DNA of 64,000 nt from Liriodendron chinense (lineage: Eukaryota; Streptophyta; Magnoliopsida; Magnoliales; Magnoliaceae), in NCBI GenBank assembly GCA_003013855.2, contig PVNU02002353.1, forward strand, positions 992,001-1,056,000, read 5' to 3'. A model generated the notes under the pieces. The model saw only the letters and a program-made list of their open reading frames with translations, searched no databases and was not told the DNA's origin. Made by a program: the position numbers and the translations under genes. Shown piece by piece: positions 10,426-23,699 of the stretch (position 1 is its first letter; each line of letters starts with the position of its first letter).

Positions 10426-11712
10426 TGTTGGTGGAGCCTTTAATTTGATTACATATAGGGGTTTTGTGTGACAGAAACTTCCTCCAATTATGTAGATTGA
10501 TCTTTGGACCATTTTAGGCAAGTTCAGATGCCCAAACTTTGAGGTTCGGGTGACTGATATTATTCTAGAAATACGACAAAACTCTTTGGACATTTTTGAG
10601 GTAGTTCAGGCGATCGAACCCATGGTGCGACCGACAATTTCCGCAGTTTTATGCATTTTTGTGCTAATTGTTTATATTTTCGATCATTGATTATAAAAGC
10701 GGGTGTAATAGGGAATTAGGGTATCTAAAACGTTTCTAAACGTATTAAGGGTTTTGGTGATAGAGTTTTTGTGAGAAAAATCTTGAGTTTTCTTTTGGGT
10801 GCTTTGTTCGGGTTGTTCATCTCTTGTACTTTTGGTTTTATACAGTGATCACTTTGTGCCATGGTTTTTTCCCGCAAGGGTTTTTCCACGTAAAATCAGA
10901 TTGTCTCTATGTGTGATTGCTTATGCGTTTGTAGTTTTCTTGTTTGATTCTCCTCTGTACTTCCATGAGATTCCCAACAAGTGGTATTAGAGCATATGTT
11001 GGGTAACAGTTCTGAATCTAAAGACAAGCATCATGACATCTAGCATAAAGTTAGACATAGAGAAATATTTCGGCAAAAATAATTTTGAATCATGGAAGGT
11101 GAAGATGAAGGCCTTCTAATTTAGCAAGGGCTTAGAGAATCACTTGGGAAGTGACTGAAATCTATGTCAAAACAAGACTGGAATAAGCTCGACGAGAAGG
11201 CCAAAATTTCTATTCAATTGTGTTTAACGGATGACATCATCTATAATATCATGAGGGAGAAAATGAGTGTGTCATGTACTCCGGAGCCTCATATCACATG
11301 TGTCCTTATCGGAGTGTCTTTGCATTATACAGGGAGTATGAGGGCAGTTCGGTGTTTCTAGGGGATGAGTACACGTGTAAAGTTGTGAAGATTGAATCAG
11401 TACGTCGATGGGATCGAACAGACCTTGACGGAAGTGAGGCACGTTCCCAGGTTGAAGAAAAAATTGATTTCTCTTAATGCACTCTTGACGATGGGGTGTA
11501 AGTTCAACGATTTTGATTAATTTTACAAGGTTTCAAAGGGGGGCTTTTGTTATTATGAAGGGACGACGACATTAAAATATTTACAGGTTGATTGGAAGTA
11601 CTTCATCGGGTAGAGCTGCAATGATTGTAGCAGATTTTACGTTTGCACGTACATGGCGTGCACGCTTAAGCCACTTGAGCGAGTTGGGCGTGAAGGTACT
11701 TTCCGATCATTA
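10426..11712 (+). mobile_element. Copia relic A: 5' LTR, PBS, rearranged gag/protease
   Basis: The LTR runs from TGTTGGTGGA (10426) to TTCCCAACA (10979). It is followed by the primer-site-like tggtattagagc (10982-10993) and a gag start at 11033 (MTSSIKLDIEKYFGKNNFES). Stops appear early. The middle of gag and the zinc knuckle are deleted: the frame jumps near 11265 into the protease region (YSGASYHMCP, then VFLGDEY). A GAG-pre-integrase piece follows (RARLSHLSELGVKVLSD) and ends near 11712. There is no 3' LTR, integrase or RT. The protease Asp is Tyr here. It is dead and truncated. Confidence 0.75.
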
Positions 11713-11769
11713 TTTGATTCCACACGCGTGTACAATCAAACTCATGTCACTACAAAAAAATGGGGCAAA

Positions 11770-12020
11770 GGCTACGGATTATATCCGTAGCTATACATCT
11801 ACAGCTACGAATATAATTCGTAGCGGGCCCGTATCCGGTTCGTAGCTATTGGTGCTGTAGCCATAGCCTTTTAAGCTATAGCTACGGATATAGTCCGTAG
11901 CTATAGTATTTCGGCTACGGACAATGGCCGTAGCTATATAAATCCGATTCGTAGCATTTTGTCTACATAACGCTACGGATTACTTTAAGGGCTGCGGACT
12001 ATATCCGTAGCTACTGTCTT
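11770..12020. repeat. CACTA-1 left subterminal repeats
   Basis: About eight copies in both orientations of a core ctacggat / atccgtag, often paired as short palindromes (for example gctacggatatagtccgtagc without its last base). In characterised En/Spm elements such subterminal motifs bind the transposase. Here that role is inferred. Confidence 0.85.
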
Positions 12021-15000
12021 TAATTTTTTTAAAATAACAGCGGCATATCTAGCCGTTTCTGGTACAAGCCCTAATAGAACAATCCATCTAGAAATTCAAA
12101 CAAAACTTTCGAAACCCATGAACATACAAGATAGTACATGCCCTGATAGATCAATCCATTTAGAAATTCAAAGACAACTTTCATGACCGATGAACATACA
12201 AGCAAGACTTAGTATTGCAAATATATACAAGTTAATTCATAAATTCTAATACAAGTGAGACTTACTATTGCAGGTTAGCGACATCAAATTTCATTTTTCT
12301 GATCGGTGACACGGTGACATTCATCCACATGCGCCAAAGTTAGCATCTTTGTGCAAAACTTGATCATTGGGTTTTAACCACAAACCCTGAATGCAAAACT
12401 AACAAAGCTTTGATGTTTAAACACTGAAGAGATGTATGCTAACAATACTATTATAATTTGGAGACTGTAAAAGGTTCCAAATGCATACAGACTGCATTAA
12501 GCACAACTGTATTCATCAGAAGCAAATGCATAAAATAAAAAAACTCTTTATACAAAGGAAATAATTGGAAAGACAAAAAAGCCTCCAAGGCTTAAAAGAG
12601 TATACCTGCAAATGATAACCATACGCCAGACCTACATAGGTGCTCAAACTTCTGATCAAAAGGGCAAGTGCCTACTCATAATATGAGATCGCCTTATTGT
12701 ACATCCTGGTGGATAATCATGAATTTGTTTAGTTTTTTCCTTTTCAGTTTTTGGCATCAAGGTTAATGAAATATGAATTTCATTCAAATTGCATAATTAG
12801 TCATGCTATGTGGTAGCCAATAGTTTCCTACAAAATTTAAAAAAAAAAATCAAGCAAACTTCAACTCATTCTATGATAATTCAATAGCTTTAATGCAAAG
12901 CAGTAGCCACCACCGAATTTTTTAAGCTGAGAGTCCATAAAATCAAAACGGTGATTAATACTATTCGCTTACTCATTCTGTACAAATACATTTAACTTAC
13001 AATCATTTCTTCTGCTTGCTTTTGCCGCAACGTCCTTATGTTATCTCTGATATCGATATGTAGAAAAAAAAAACCCTTTCAGAACGTCAAAATCCGTCAA
13101 GATCTTAAAACAGAAAATGGACAATAAAACCCATTCTGCTGCACTACTCCAAAGAAAAAACCCACCATTCACCCTATTTTTGTGATAGTAGATAGTCTCT
13201 ATAATTTAAAATCATTAAAAAAAGGAAATAGAAAGAATTCACTCCCCAGCACAGGAGTATAGGAATTTGATTAGCGAGTAGATCAAGTCATGGTTTTGAA
13301 CCTTAACGGGTGAATTTTTCTTTTCTTTAAGAAAACAGTGACCCAGCAGGTTGAGCCAGGTGAATTTTGGTGCGTGGTTCCAGTCAGACCATCCTGTCCT
13401 GTCTTGAGTTCTAAAACATTGGGAAAACAAAAAGCAGACCTAGTCCATCTATGATTATCAGAAGCACATGATACCAAGACCTACTCCTCCACACTGCCTA
13501 TAACAGTCAATAATTAGAGTGAACAATGTTGGTCCTATTTCAAGGGATAGGAATCAAGTCCCATCAAGATGTGTAGCCAATGCATGTAAAATCAAGACCA
13601 CTCATTTTTTATGTAATTGATGATCCCTTCATCTTTGAGTTTCCTCCCATTGTGATCGGTCACATTATCAGTCCCGAATCACCGTACATGTTGGCTACAT
13701 ATACGGTTAGAAATGAAATGAACAGAATTTCAATTGTGTGAGGTGGATAGTAGCATTTCTGCTGTATAAATTTGGAATGGAGATGATTGTGGTCCCTCTG
13801 AAAGGCAGAAAACCATCAAACAAAATCTCTATAACTTAATGATTCAAGTAATAGAAAAATCAAAGAAAAAGAATCACATAATCCTAAAAAATTATAAAAT
13901 CATGCCAACAGTAAAAAAGGTAAGTAAAACAAAAATAGAGAAGATTCAGCTGATATTCATTGTAATTGCTAAAAAAAATTGAAAATCCATAAAAGAACAT
14001 ATAGAAAACCTGCAGATTATCTAAAGCGTACGACACCAATCCCTCATTCAGGATGTCAGAAGAGGATCCAGTGGTGAAAAGCATTGGAAAATAAAGAATC
14101 AGACTAAATCAAGAAATCCTTCTATAGTAGTGAAAAGCGTTGGCAAATCTCTAAGCAATCGGTCTATTTGCCGGTGCCAACAAGATATCAACCATCTTGT
14201 TCTGCTATATGTAATGCCTTTTCAGGTGTTAAGTTCATGCTACCAAGTTTAGAAGCAACATATAGAAATCTACAAATGATTAATCAATACCTATAGAAAA
14301 GAAAAGAAAACAAAAGAAAGAGGAATGATTTGTGCATTCTTGTCATAGTTTCTCTATAAGCATCTGCTACTCTCTGATGTGCATTTTCCACACCATGCTA
14401 AATAGTAGTGACTCATATACTGTAACATACAATTATCTCAATGAAAACATCAAATTTTTTTTACCCCAATGTGAAAGGGCATGGCCAAAAAAGAAACCAA
14501 CCACAAATGTAACCATTTGATTTGTCCGAACCTTTGACCATCTTCTTTTTAAACCATACAATTGATGGATTGGCTTCTTCAAATCATTGTTATTTACTAA
14601 CTGTGCTTCATCCACAATGTGGTCCACAATTTGCATAACCCAGATTAACATACAAGTGCGCTGTGTATGAGGTTGATTACTCACCATAATTTAACATAAC
14701 GTGGGAGACTCACACCACAGTCAAAACCTACAAATCACTCTGAACAATATCAATCACAAAAATCCCATCTGATGCATCATTCAGCTCTTGTATGACCAGA
14801 AATTCAAAAGCAAATAAATAAACTAAGTGGCCACTATTTACACCCACCCTCATTGATAGAACCCATTTATTTACTTTTTGGTTATATAGTAGTACAAACT
14901 GTACTATTATTATATGACTAGGATTAGAAAAAAGGGTGCATGTATCAATCTGGGTGGATGAAAATGTGAACAGCTAGAACATGTCCTACAATCATTTACA

Positions 15001-16764
15001 CAGTGATAGCAGTATCTGTTCAGCACATGCTTTTTTCTTTTCTTGTTTTTCCCTTTTATGACCCTTTTGGCATAACATCAAGAATACATACAGCTCCCAT
15101 GAATTTGTCATCTCATCATGTGGCCCAGTTGGGAAACGCATAAAAACATCTGCCATGTAAAGAGGCATGTGCAAGTCAAGCCTACAACCTCTAATAAATT
15201 ATAGGATCCGGCTCCACAGCAAATGCATGTGTTATACACGTGGGACCCATCTTTCCATAGTCCACCAATCCCATGTCCAATCCGACCAGTGGCCTGTGTA
15301 TAGACGGTAAATAAGGGACCATACCCACAATTGACAGAAAATACGTGATTAGCTCAAGTGGATGGGATCTTCCAATCCCAAAGACTAGTCGAGCATCCAC
15401 CATCCACTGTGGGGCCCATAGCTAACAATAAAACACTTACATTCGAATGCCATATCTAAAATAGAGACTACCAAACCCATTCATGAAATTCCACCAATGT
15501 TCTGTACCTCCAACCATTTCTTCTACGATTTCTCACTATGATGAGAACAAGAATATGACGACAACAACTTGAAATTCTCAAGCTCAATGAAGTGGCAGCA
15601 GCAGTGGCCATAACTGCCGCAAATTGTGGAGACAGCAGCGAACAGAGGTTGCAGTAGGCTACCCTCGGTGTCAGCTTGGAAAAGGACAGCGAATATAGAA
15701 AAAAAGAAAAAGAAAAATCGCACTTGAATCAATTGGAGAAGTTGTCAACGAGTGGATAGATGTGTAGCTCGAATCCCTGTTAAATAGGATGAGAAAGCTT
15801 AGGAAATGAAATCTCATTTTCATGGGGGAGGGGGAATTTTTCGGGGAGAGATTGGGAAAATTTGGGTGCATCGGATATTTGATTTCCCTCCATTTCCGCC
15901 CGAATCAACAATGCAAATGGCGAGAAAGAGGGTTTCTCACGCAACCCTCTTTCTTTTCATATGGTTTCAATGAATCCAAACAGGCCCTAAAACGAATTCA
16001 GAGCAAGAGGCACTAACAGAAACTACCTTCCAAAAATCATACATGCATAAACCAACAAGGAAAATTTAAAAATAAAATAAAATAAGAAACCTTATCATGG
16101 ATCGCACAGCTAGTGGAATTCCTCGACATTGCAGCCAAACACTACAACATTCAACCCCTAATTTCAAAAAATACATGATTTTTTTTTAAAAAAATGGGAG
16201 AAAAATACTGGTGGTGAGGGTTTTGATCGTGCCAGCCCTCCAACCCTTGGAAATCTCTGAAGACTTCTTCGACGGAGCGAGAGAGAGAGAGGGAGAGGGA
16301 GACGGAGATGGAGACGGGGAGAGACAGAGAGAGTGGGGTCTGTTTTGGGGGAAAAAAAGGGCGTGGGTTTTTTTTGGGGGGAGGAAAAAGCGTGATGGCG
16401 GAGGGGGGAAAAATTGGGTTTTTTTTCACAGCCGCGCAATGGTGGAAGGCGAGTGTGGTATGAGGCTCGTGGGGCCCACTTTGATGTATGTGGTTTATCT
16501 ACTCCGTCCATTCATTTTGCAAGATTGTTTTAGGGCATGATTCAAAAAATAAGGGAGATAAAAGGCCCAAGGAGACCACACCACATCTCAATGGTACACA
16601 CTTTATCTTCACTGTTTCCTAAGGTGTGGTCCACCTGAGTGTTCGATCCACCTCCTTTTTGCCCTCATGCTCTAAAATGAGCTTTCAAAATGGATGGACG
16701 GCTTAGATAAAACACACACATTGTGTTGGGCTCTTTAAAGACCCTTGGGGCACCCTCAAAAGGC

Positions 16765-16880
16765 TAGCTACGGATCGGTGGAGTGGTAGCTTTTAGCGAG
16801 GAATCAAATCCGTAGCAAAATCACTAGGGATTCTATCCGCAGCGAAAAGAACCCATAATCCGTAGCCTTTGCCCATTTTT
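16765..16880. repeat. CACTA-1 right subterminal repeats
   Basis: A smaller set of the same motif: gctacggatcgg, aatccgtagc, atccgcagc and atccgtagcc. Fewer copies than the left end, as is usual for CACTA elements. Confidence 0.8.
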
Positions 16881-16893
16881 TTGGTAGTGTGTA

Positions 16894-18216
16894 CACACCA
16901 CATGTTACAACATGGCATGGAAGATCCTAGATCCAATCCATCTATCCTAAAGGGACAACTATATTGATGACCTAGCCCAAGAATCTGGTTGACCCACTAA
17001 TCATTTTGTCCACAGTTTGCACAACAAAGTACGGCCCTGAAGAACCGGGCTGAATATTTCTAAGCAACCCACCTGTTTCCAATATTTGAGCTCATATGCT
17101 GAGTGTACCAGATTCCATACATGTAGAAGTCCGACCAACCTGATGGATGGATGGGTTCTTACACCCATGTGGCACATGTGTGGCATGTACATGAGCTTTA
17201 TTGCACATGCATGCGCACTTAGTAAAGCTTTGTAATGTAATATAAAGAGAAATGGGCTCCTACTTATACATTAGTCAATTTGGATGGCTCATTAAAACTT
17301 TCTATTAAGTCCCGAACACTTTGGATCGTTCATTGGAACTTTCTATTAAGTCCCGAACACTTTGGATGATCCCTTGAACTGAGTCTCATGCTCTACAGCC
17401 ATCCTTTTTCCAGTCGATGGATGGATGAATATGATTGCCTAACAAAAGTGATTTAGAATCATGAGCAATCCACGAATATGGCCCTATCAGAAAGCTGGGA
17501 TCAGACTGTTGATCGGACCTGCTTTTGTGTGAACAATATTGACCGTCCATATTAATGGTTGTTAATCAATGATTAATATTTGTTGAATTAATGTGATGTT
17601 TTTATAGCAGCTCAGCCCAGGAAACATGGATTGGGATTAATGAGCAATCTCGATCAATGAACTGGTCTTTCTAAGTGGACCAATGCAACTAGGAGCACCA
17701 TAACTTACAATGCTCTGCATGGAGCGTTTTTCTAATATAATAAAGAAAAGAGTTCCGTCTTACTCGACGATTTTTTATTCTTTTTCGATGACTCGCCCGA
17801 CAACTTTACTAGAACGCTGGCACGCAGATCACGTTGTATGACTTCAAGTGGACCCTTCGTGCATCTTGTTTACAGTACTGCTGTGAGAATAAACCTTATA
17901 TCAGTGGAAACTACAATTGTCCCATCTTGATACAGTAATGTTTTCTACCACATGTTTCTCTCTTAATAATGGATCATCTTCAAAATAAATAAGGAAAAGA
18001 TAAAAGAAATAAAGTGAAAAAGAAAAGAATTTTATCGGCTGCAGTCTAGAGTGTGATCAGTCCTCGAGTCCTCTAGTGTGCATGCAGATATTGTTTGCAT
18101 CCTCATGCGAGTCTTGTGCAACTCGTTCAAGTCAACTCAAACTCGTTCAAGTCAACTCAATCTCAGTTGGACTGAATAAAAAAATTTGTGTAAGTCAACT
18201 CAAACTCGGTCAATTG
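16894..18216. other. Array-derived DNA, no gene
   Basis: 16894-17240 continues the duplicated block interrupted by CACTA-1 ('acatggcatggaagatccta', as at 8554). At 17275-17370 a 44-bp phrase (actttctattaagtcccgaa) is tandemly duplicated. 18125-18200 has repeated 'gttcaagtcaactcaaactc'. The rest shows no coding signal. Confidence 0.5.
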
Positions 18217-18519
18217 TGTTGGAATAGGTGATACTTAAATCTATGTTGAGACAGGGCCACCGATCGATCGATCAGGGTTGGTCGATCAATCACAATTACA
18301 GATTTTTGCACAACAAGCTCTCTGGATAGTTTTGTGGTCAGGCGATCAATCGACTAGGTTGGCCGATTGATCGATAGGGGCCATCGATCAATCAACGGCA
18401 GTGCGTCGTATTATATAGTTTGCACGATCTTGCACGGCTTTGTGTAAAATATTTCTAATTCTAGTTTTGTTACTTATTTAAGTGAGTGTAAATGAGAATT
18501 AGGGTATCCTAGATTTGCA

Positions 18520-18525
<6 letters not shown>

Positions 18526-18578
<53 letters not shown>
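18526..18578 (+). repeat. (GA)n microsatellite in 5' LTR of copia B
   Basis: A pure GA run of about 50 bp. The 3' LTR has a shorter one in the same place (20668-20701), so the tracts have changed length since insertion. Confidence 0.95.
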
Positions 18579-18583
<5 letters not shown>

Positions 18584-18902
18584 GGCTGAGAGAAAGAGCT
18601 TTGAGAGCTTGAGATTTCTATCAGGGTAAGCTTAGATCTGGATTTTTGTTTCTTTATTCTCTTGTAACTTTTAATATCATAGTGGATTCGTTTTGTGGTG
18701 TGGTGTGGTTTTTTTACTCGTGAGGGGATTTTTCCACGTAAATTTGAATTGCCTTCTTGTGCTTGTTTATTGTTGCTTGGTGTTTACTATTTTGAGAATA
18801 TCTCATTTGATTTCTTGCTTCTTCTGCCGTGGGTTAATTTTCCTAACAAGTGGTATCAGAGCTATTGTTAGGAGGTATATCGAAATCTTAGACAAGAATT
18901 CA

Positions 18903-20244
18903 ATGGCTTTAAGCATGAGATTCGACATAAAGAAGTAATTTGAAAAAAATAATTTTGAACTTTGGAAGGTGAAGATGAAAGACCTTTTAGTTCAATAAGG
19001 GCTGTAAGATGTGCTCCTTGGAAAACGACATGAGGCGATGTCAAAAGGAGAGTAGAAGAAGAATATGGATGAAAAAATCAATGTCTTAATCCATTTGTGC
19101 TTGACGGATGAAGTCTTGTTCCACGACATGAGAGAGAAAAATTGTGGCTGAAACATGTGCAAACTTGGAGAATATTTACGTGAAGAAGTCTCTAGATGAT
19201 CGTCTGTATTTGAAGTTTCAGTTGTGCAATCTAAGGATGACAAATGAGACCAATGTTGAGAGCCACATCAGCAATTTCAATAGGCTTGTTTACAAGTTGT
19301 TGGATGTAGATGAACAAATGAAGGACAAAGATCAAATGTTTATCCTAGGATGTAACAAGCCTGTTGAATTCTCTTTCCATTTTATATGAGTCGCTTAAGG
19401 ACTCGTTGTGAGCAGGTAGAGAGATCATTGGTATTGAGATCATTATTTAAACCCTTCAGTCGAAGGCGATGAGAAAGAAGAGCGGTAATGTGGGTTCCTC
19501 TACGGAGGCATTGATTATAAGAGGAAGAAACTCTGAGCAGGATGATGGATGTTCTCGATCGAAATCTAGATCCAAGAAAAAAGGGAAGAGCAATGTGATA
19601 TGCTGGAATTGTGTGGAAGAAGGGCATGTGAATTAAGAGGGATTGTCAGAATCTCAAGACAAGGCAAAATAATTCTGAAGATTCTTCTACAAAGGGGGCT
19701 AATAACGCAAAAGCCACAGAGGATGAGTGTGATGTTTGTGATGTACTAATTGTATCATGCAATGGGTCTCTCGGTGGACAGTGGCTCTTGGATTTAGGTG
19801 CATCATGTCACGTATGTCCTGACCGGAGTTCATTCATGTCATATAGCGAGTATGATGGTGGATCAGTGTTCTTAGGTGATGGTTATGCTCGCAAGGTGGT
19901 GAGTATTGGTACGGTGTACATTAGAATGTTCGATAGGATCGAACGGGTCTTGGAAGATGTGTAGCATGTCTCTAAGCTGAAGAAGAATGAGATCTCTCTA
20001 AGTGCACTTGAGGTTACATGATGCAGGTTCATCGACTGTGATTAGTATTATAAAGTGGCAAATGGGGGCAAATGGGGCACTCGTGATGATGAAGGCACGG
20101 AGATGCAACAATCTTTACAACTCAATCGGGAGCACTATTCACGGTGGAGCTGCGAGAATGACAGCGGAATCCATAATTGCTCGTATGTGGCAAGTACCCA
20201 AGGGCCACATGAGAAGAGTGATAGAGGGCATGAAGGTGCGATGA
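18903..20244 (+). pseudogene. Degenerate copia gag-protease (element B)
   Basis: The frame starts MALSMRFDIKK at 18903 and has several stops and frameshifts. It resumes as AETCANLENIYVKKSLDDRL (19150 on), a typical UBN2-type copia gag segment. A zinc knuckle CWNCVEEGHV lies near 19600-19630. The protease site reads LDLGASCHVCP near 19790-19820, where the catalytic D-S/T-G has become D-L-G. The last recognisable part is the GAG-pre-integrase-like ending KGHMRRVIEGM. It is non-functional. Confidence 0.8.
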
Positions 20245-20664
20245 TAGAATCGGTGGAGGCACGAAAAGTGGTGGAACTATGATGAAGATGAAGTGGAGAT
20301 GAAGAATAGCTAATCGAGTATAGTGAGGTACAACATGAAGATTTTCATCACGGTGGAGATTGTTGGAATTGGTGACTCAAATCAATGTTAAGACATGGTC
20401 ATCGATCGATCGACTAGGGTTGGTTGATAAATTGCAATTACAGATCTTTGCACAGCGAGCTCTCTGGACAGTTTTGTGGTTAGGCATTCAATCTACTAGG
20501 CTGGTCGATCGATTGACTAAGGCCGTCAATCAATCGACAGCGGTGCGTTATGTTATACAGTTTACGCAATCTTGTGCGGTTTTGCGTAAGATGTTACCAA
20601 TTTGGGTTTGTTGCCTATTTAAGTGGGTGTAAATGGGAATTAGGGTATCCTAGATTGGCAAGGG

Positions 20665-20705
<41 letters not shown>

Positions 20706-21193
20706 AGGGTGAGAAAAAGAGCTTTAAGAGCTTGGGATTTCTCTCGGGGTGGGTTTAAATTCGGGTTTTTGTTTCTTCATTCTCTTATAACTTTTGATAT
20801 CATAGTGGATTCGCTTTGTGCCATGGTTTTTAACCCGCCAGGAGATTTTTCCACGTAAATTCGGATTGCCTTCTTATGATTGTCGATTGTTGCTTGGTGT
20901 GTGCCATTGTGAGCATATCTTGTTTGATCTGTCGCTTCTTCCGCTACGGGCCAATTTTCCTAACAGATTGAACCCAATCAGTTTGGCAATACAAGTCTCA
21001 CCTCTAGTTAAAAAATCAGGCTGCTTAACCGGCAAGTTACAACTGGACTGGTGACTCTAGTCTTTTTAACCATGGTGACTCAAGTCTTTTTAACCATGTG
21101 TGTGCCCATGCTCTATGCTTGGAGCATTCGATCGTGGTTGATATGAAAATTTACAATAATAAGAATATGCAATAATAAAAAAAAATGATAATT

Positions 21194-21196
21194 ATG

Positions 21197-21229
<33 letters not shown>
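21194..21229. repeat. (AAT)n microsatellite
   Basis: An uninterrupted ataataat run of about 36 bp. Confidence 0.9.
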
Positions 21230-21763
21230 GTTCTTCATCTTGACTCAGTTATGCAAGTACACATGAACATGCATGATGCAGATGTACACATCCACAATTG
21301 TGGACATCATCCTTCTTAGAGGGGGGTTTTTTTTTTTTTTTTTTTAATTTCATTTTCATTTGAAGATATATATGCCTTGGATGGAGATCAATCAATTGCA
21401 TAAGGTTATCATGTGCTTCTCTTTTATCAAATTTGTTTACAATTGTGACCTGATGTATATAATTTTTTTAAAAGCATCTTAGACAATAATCGCATACAGT
21501 TTCACTGAGATTCTCCAAATCTGTGAACTTGAGAATAGATATCTCCGCAGTTTTCAATCTAGTCTTGTATTTAAGATAAAAATTGTGAGGAGAACTCAAG
21601 ATTAGGAAGGTCTGCTATCATCTCTTCAATAACTGATAGTTTCATGTAAATGCAATGAAAGCGAAGGAGAAAGATAAACAACTCTCAAATATATACATAT
21701 ATCTAACAGTAATGAACACATCGAAAAAAAAAAAAAAAAATCTAAGAGTATTGACCATGTCGC

Positions 21764-21764
<1 letters not shown>

Positions 21765-21797
<33 letters not shown>
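21765..21797. repeat. (GA)n microsatellite
   Basis: A pure ga run of about 32 bp, just downstream (3') of small-ORF copy 2. Confidence 0.9.
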
Positions 21798-21798
<1 letters not shown>

Positions 21799-21900
21799 TA
21801 ATAGTAATGACCATTTAAGAAAAAAACAAAAGACCATGTGGCACTCGACCAATCCTTGTTAAGGAATTGGTAGACTTAGTCTAATGACAGAGTCCAAATT

Positions 21901-22170
21901 TCATAATGCCTTTGGAACAACAACCTCTTTGCCCCCCTCAATTGATCCAACAGCTGTTAGCGATGCATCTCCCGATCGATTTGTAACCGTTGTCGTTTCT
22001 AAGCTTTCACTGCTAGACTGGACACTGAATGTTTGTACGCCTCCATCATCCAAACTGATGGAGTTTCCTCTGCTTGCGAAACTGATGACCATACCAGGAA
22101 CCATATTCTGCATTTTGGAGTCTGCTGCCACCGATGTCTCCCTTGGAAGGCTAACCACTGCACTGGCCAT
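21901..22170 (-). CDS. Unrecognised small conserved protein, array copy 2
   Basis: An 89-codon ORF beginning MASAVVSLPRETSVAADSK and containing NSISLDDGGVQTFSVQSS. It is the same family as 7529-7798 and the same length. The 5'-UTR intron is retained, with acceptor CAG at 22177-22179 and donor aag|gta at 22683 (507 bp), and a TATA-like box at 22781-22788. Its C-terminal end (VVVPKAL) differs from the GTVRPKP(R) of most copies, so the tail is the least constrained part. A proline at residue 9 and A at 16 are unique to this copy. The function is unknown. Confidence 0.42.
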   Translation of the reverse strand: MASAVVSLPRETSVAADSKMQNMVPGMVISFASRGNSISLDDGGVQTFSVQSSSESLETTTVTNRSGDASLTAVGSIEGGKEVVVPKAL

Positions 22171-22780
22171 TCACCTCTGCATTACAAGCACCAACTTTAG
22201 AACAACAAAAAACAAGAAAAAAATATGTTGGTATTATGAGATTTCATATAATAGTGCTGACTAGGAAGACGGAAATAGACGCTATTTCTACTGTCTATAT
22301 GGCCCATGCATTTGTCTGGTTAACCATGATGATGTTCATGGGACCATGGGACAACTATTCAAGCCTTATGATCCTGATCACCGTACCAGTTTGGTTTTCA
22401 ATATACGGGGCTTGGGAAAATCAGCGGTCTTACAAATAGATGATTGGACCAAAACAGTGGTTTACATTCACTGATCAAGCTCCATTGATGGGGCTGTGGA
22501 AATTATCTAATGGGTGAGATTATGTGGACCATCAACAAAAATCTTCCTTTCCTTAATCTTGCACTTCATCTAGGCATAACCGTGTATCATTTTCAATGGT
22601 TGCATTGGACTCTGCCCCAAAATCAAGCTTAAAAGATGGAAAGATAGTAGAAACTATAAAAGAAAAAAGATGAGAAGTACTACCTTAGTAAGGAATGAGG
22701 TTGAAAAATGAAACGCTGAGATCCTGATGAATAAGAACTGATTCAAATCCCTGCAATGAAAAAGTTTGAGAAACGCTCTT

Positions 22781-22788
22781 CTTAAATA
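22781..22788 (-). promoter_or_regulatory. TATA-like box, small-ORF copy 2
   Basis: TATTTAAG on the minus strand, about 100 bp upstream of the first-exon splice donor, in the same position as in the other copies. Confidence 0.42.
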
Positions 22789-23231
22789 CACATTCCAAAA
22801 TAAATGGCAATTATGTAATTAAAATTGCGAGTGAGGGTAGTTTTGGAATGATGATCCGTTTTCTCTTATTCAACGGCCAGAACTTTTCTTTTATTGGTTT
22901 GTCATAGATAACTACTCTTCCATGGATTAAGGTCAAACGCTGAGACGACAAAGCAGACGAGAAGAAAACTACGGCTGTATACCGTTCAACACGTGTTTTA
23001 AGACCTTGGCCACGCACGGACCTTATGGATGGGGCCCATCATATCAACTGTTAACATTCAGTCTTGAAACGCCTTGTACCATAAGGGTTTGTTTGATTTT
23101 TGAAATCCTATATAAATACTTATAAATGGGTAATTATTACTTTTTCATACGTTTGAAAATTCATTAATATAATTTTTGCTTTGATAATCGGTCAAGTGAA
23201 CTAATTTATATCCAAATGTACTAATTTATAA

Positions 23232-23530
23232 TTGTGGGTCCCACCTTGATGTATATGACACATATGATCTGTCCATTAGTTTTACCGTGACAATTTTAAG
23301 CATTAGCAAAAAAGAAAAAAAAAAGGTAGATCCAACACTCAAGTGGTCTACATCAAAGAAAACAATGGCCTTAAGAAGGGTTTTAGGGTAAATGTTTGTT
23401 TCATTTTTCCAATGGTGTGGTCCACTTAAGCTTTGGATCTACCTTAATTTTTAGCTCATGCCATAAATTCATATGGCATAATTAATGGGCAGTGTGGATA
23501 AGTAACATACATCACGGTGGGACCCACAAA
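23232..23530. mobile_element. Foldback MITE, about 300 bp
   Basis: Terminal inverted repeats ttgtgggtcccacc (left) and ggtgggacccacaa (right). Inside them are imperfect inverted arms that share 'gtggtccac' and 'gatctacctt'. It belongs to the large family in this window built on a gggcccacc / gatgtatatg core. Confidence 0.6.
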
Positions 23531-23699
23531 TATTTTACAGCGTTTTCAATTTTCCTATCTAAAAAGTAGGCGGTCTAATCACACTTTAAAGAAGGGTGTG
23601 GTAAATGCTCGGGAAAATAATCATTACTCATTAAATAATATTTACAACTGAAATTAGAAAATCAAACCGGCCCAAGATGGGAGCAAATTAGGTGTTTAT

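Larger units (their letters stand above)
11748..16890. mobile_element. CACTA-1: non-autonomous CACTA (En/Spm) transposon
   Basis: The 5143-bp element starts CACTACAAAAAAATGGGGCA and ends in the inverted form TGCCCATTTTTTTGGTAGTG. It is flanked by a 3-bp target duplication, tgt (11745-11747 and 16891-16893), as expected for CACTA. Subterminal repeats of the ctacggat...atccgtag type lie inside both ends. I found no transposase-like frame; internal ORFs are short and unconserved. A GA-rich block at 16278-16335 resembles a 5' UTR. The insertion site is a copy of the array sequence seen intact near 8510-8560. The sister element is 37267-46682. Confidence 0.93.
18217..20965 (+). mobile_element. Copia element B, two LTRs, gag-protease only
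   Basis: A 2.75-kb element. The 5' LTR is 18217-18848 (TGTTGGAATA...TCCTAACA) and the 3' LTR is 20361-20965. The primer site tggtatcagagc is at 18851-18862. The flanks are aattg on the left and gattg on the right, a 5-bp target duplication with one mismatch. The interior (1.5 kb) has gag, a zinc knuckle, protease and the beginning of the GAG-pre-integrase domain, then passes directly to the 3' UTR; integrase, RT and RNase H are absent. Both LTRs carry a (GA)n run after the same 'gggtatcctaga' context. Element C has the same deletion, so this looks like a non-autonomous family. Confidence 0.88.
20966..21900. other. Array unit 2, 3' flank of small-ORF gene
   Basis: No gene. 21405-21700 matches 7140-7390 and 32590-32830. 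It includes an (AAT)n run (21194-21229), a long T-run near 21329 and a (GA)n run (21765-21797). Confidence 0.6.

Noticed and set aside
13884..14084. 66-codon ORF with MLFTTGSSSDILNEGLVS, identical in both CACTAs (also 43682-43882)
   Set aside because: The identity only reflects the recent common origin of the elements. I cannot match it to a transposase, and no supporting exon follows. It could be a small exon, but I cannot support that.
15540..15690. Possible captured exon (ALA-rich plus-strand reading) in the CACTA body
   Set aside because: No recognisable family and no clear splice borders.
16211..16540. 109-codon ORF rich in Glu/Arg/Gly (and its CACTA-2 twin at 46007-46333)
   Set aside because: It is created by a GA-rich tract near the CACTA right end. 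The two copies differ by frame-breaking indels.
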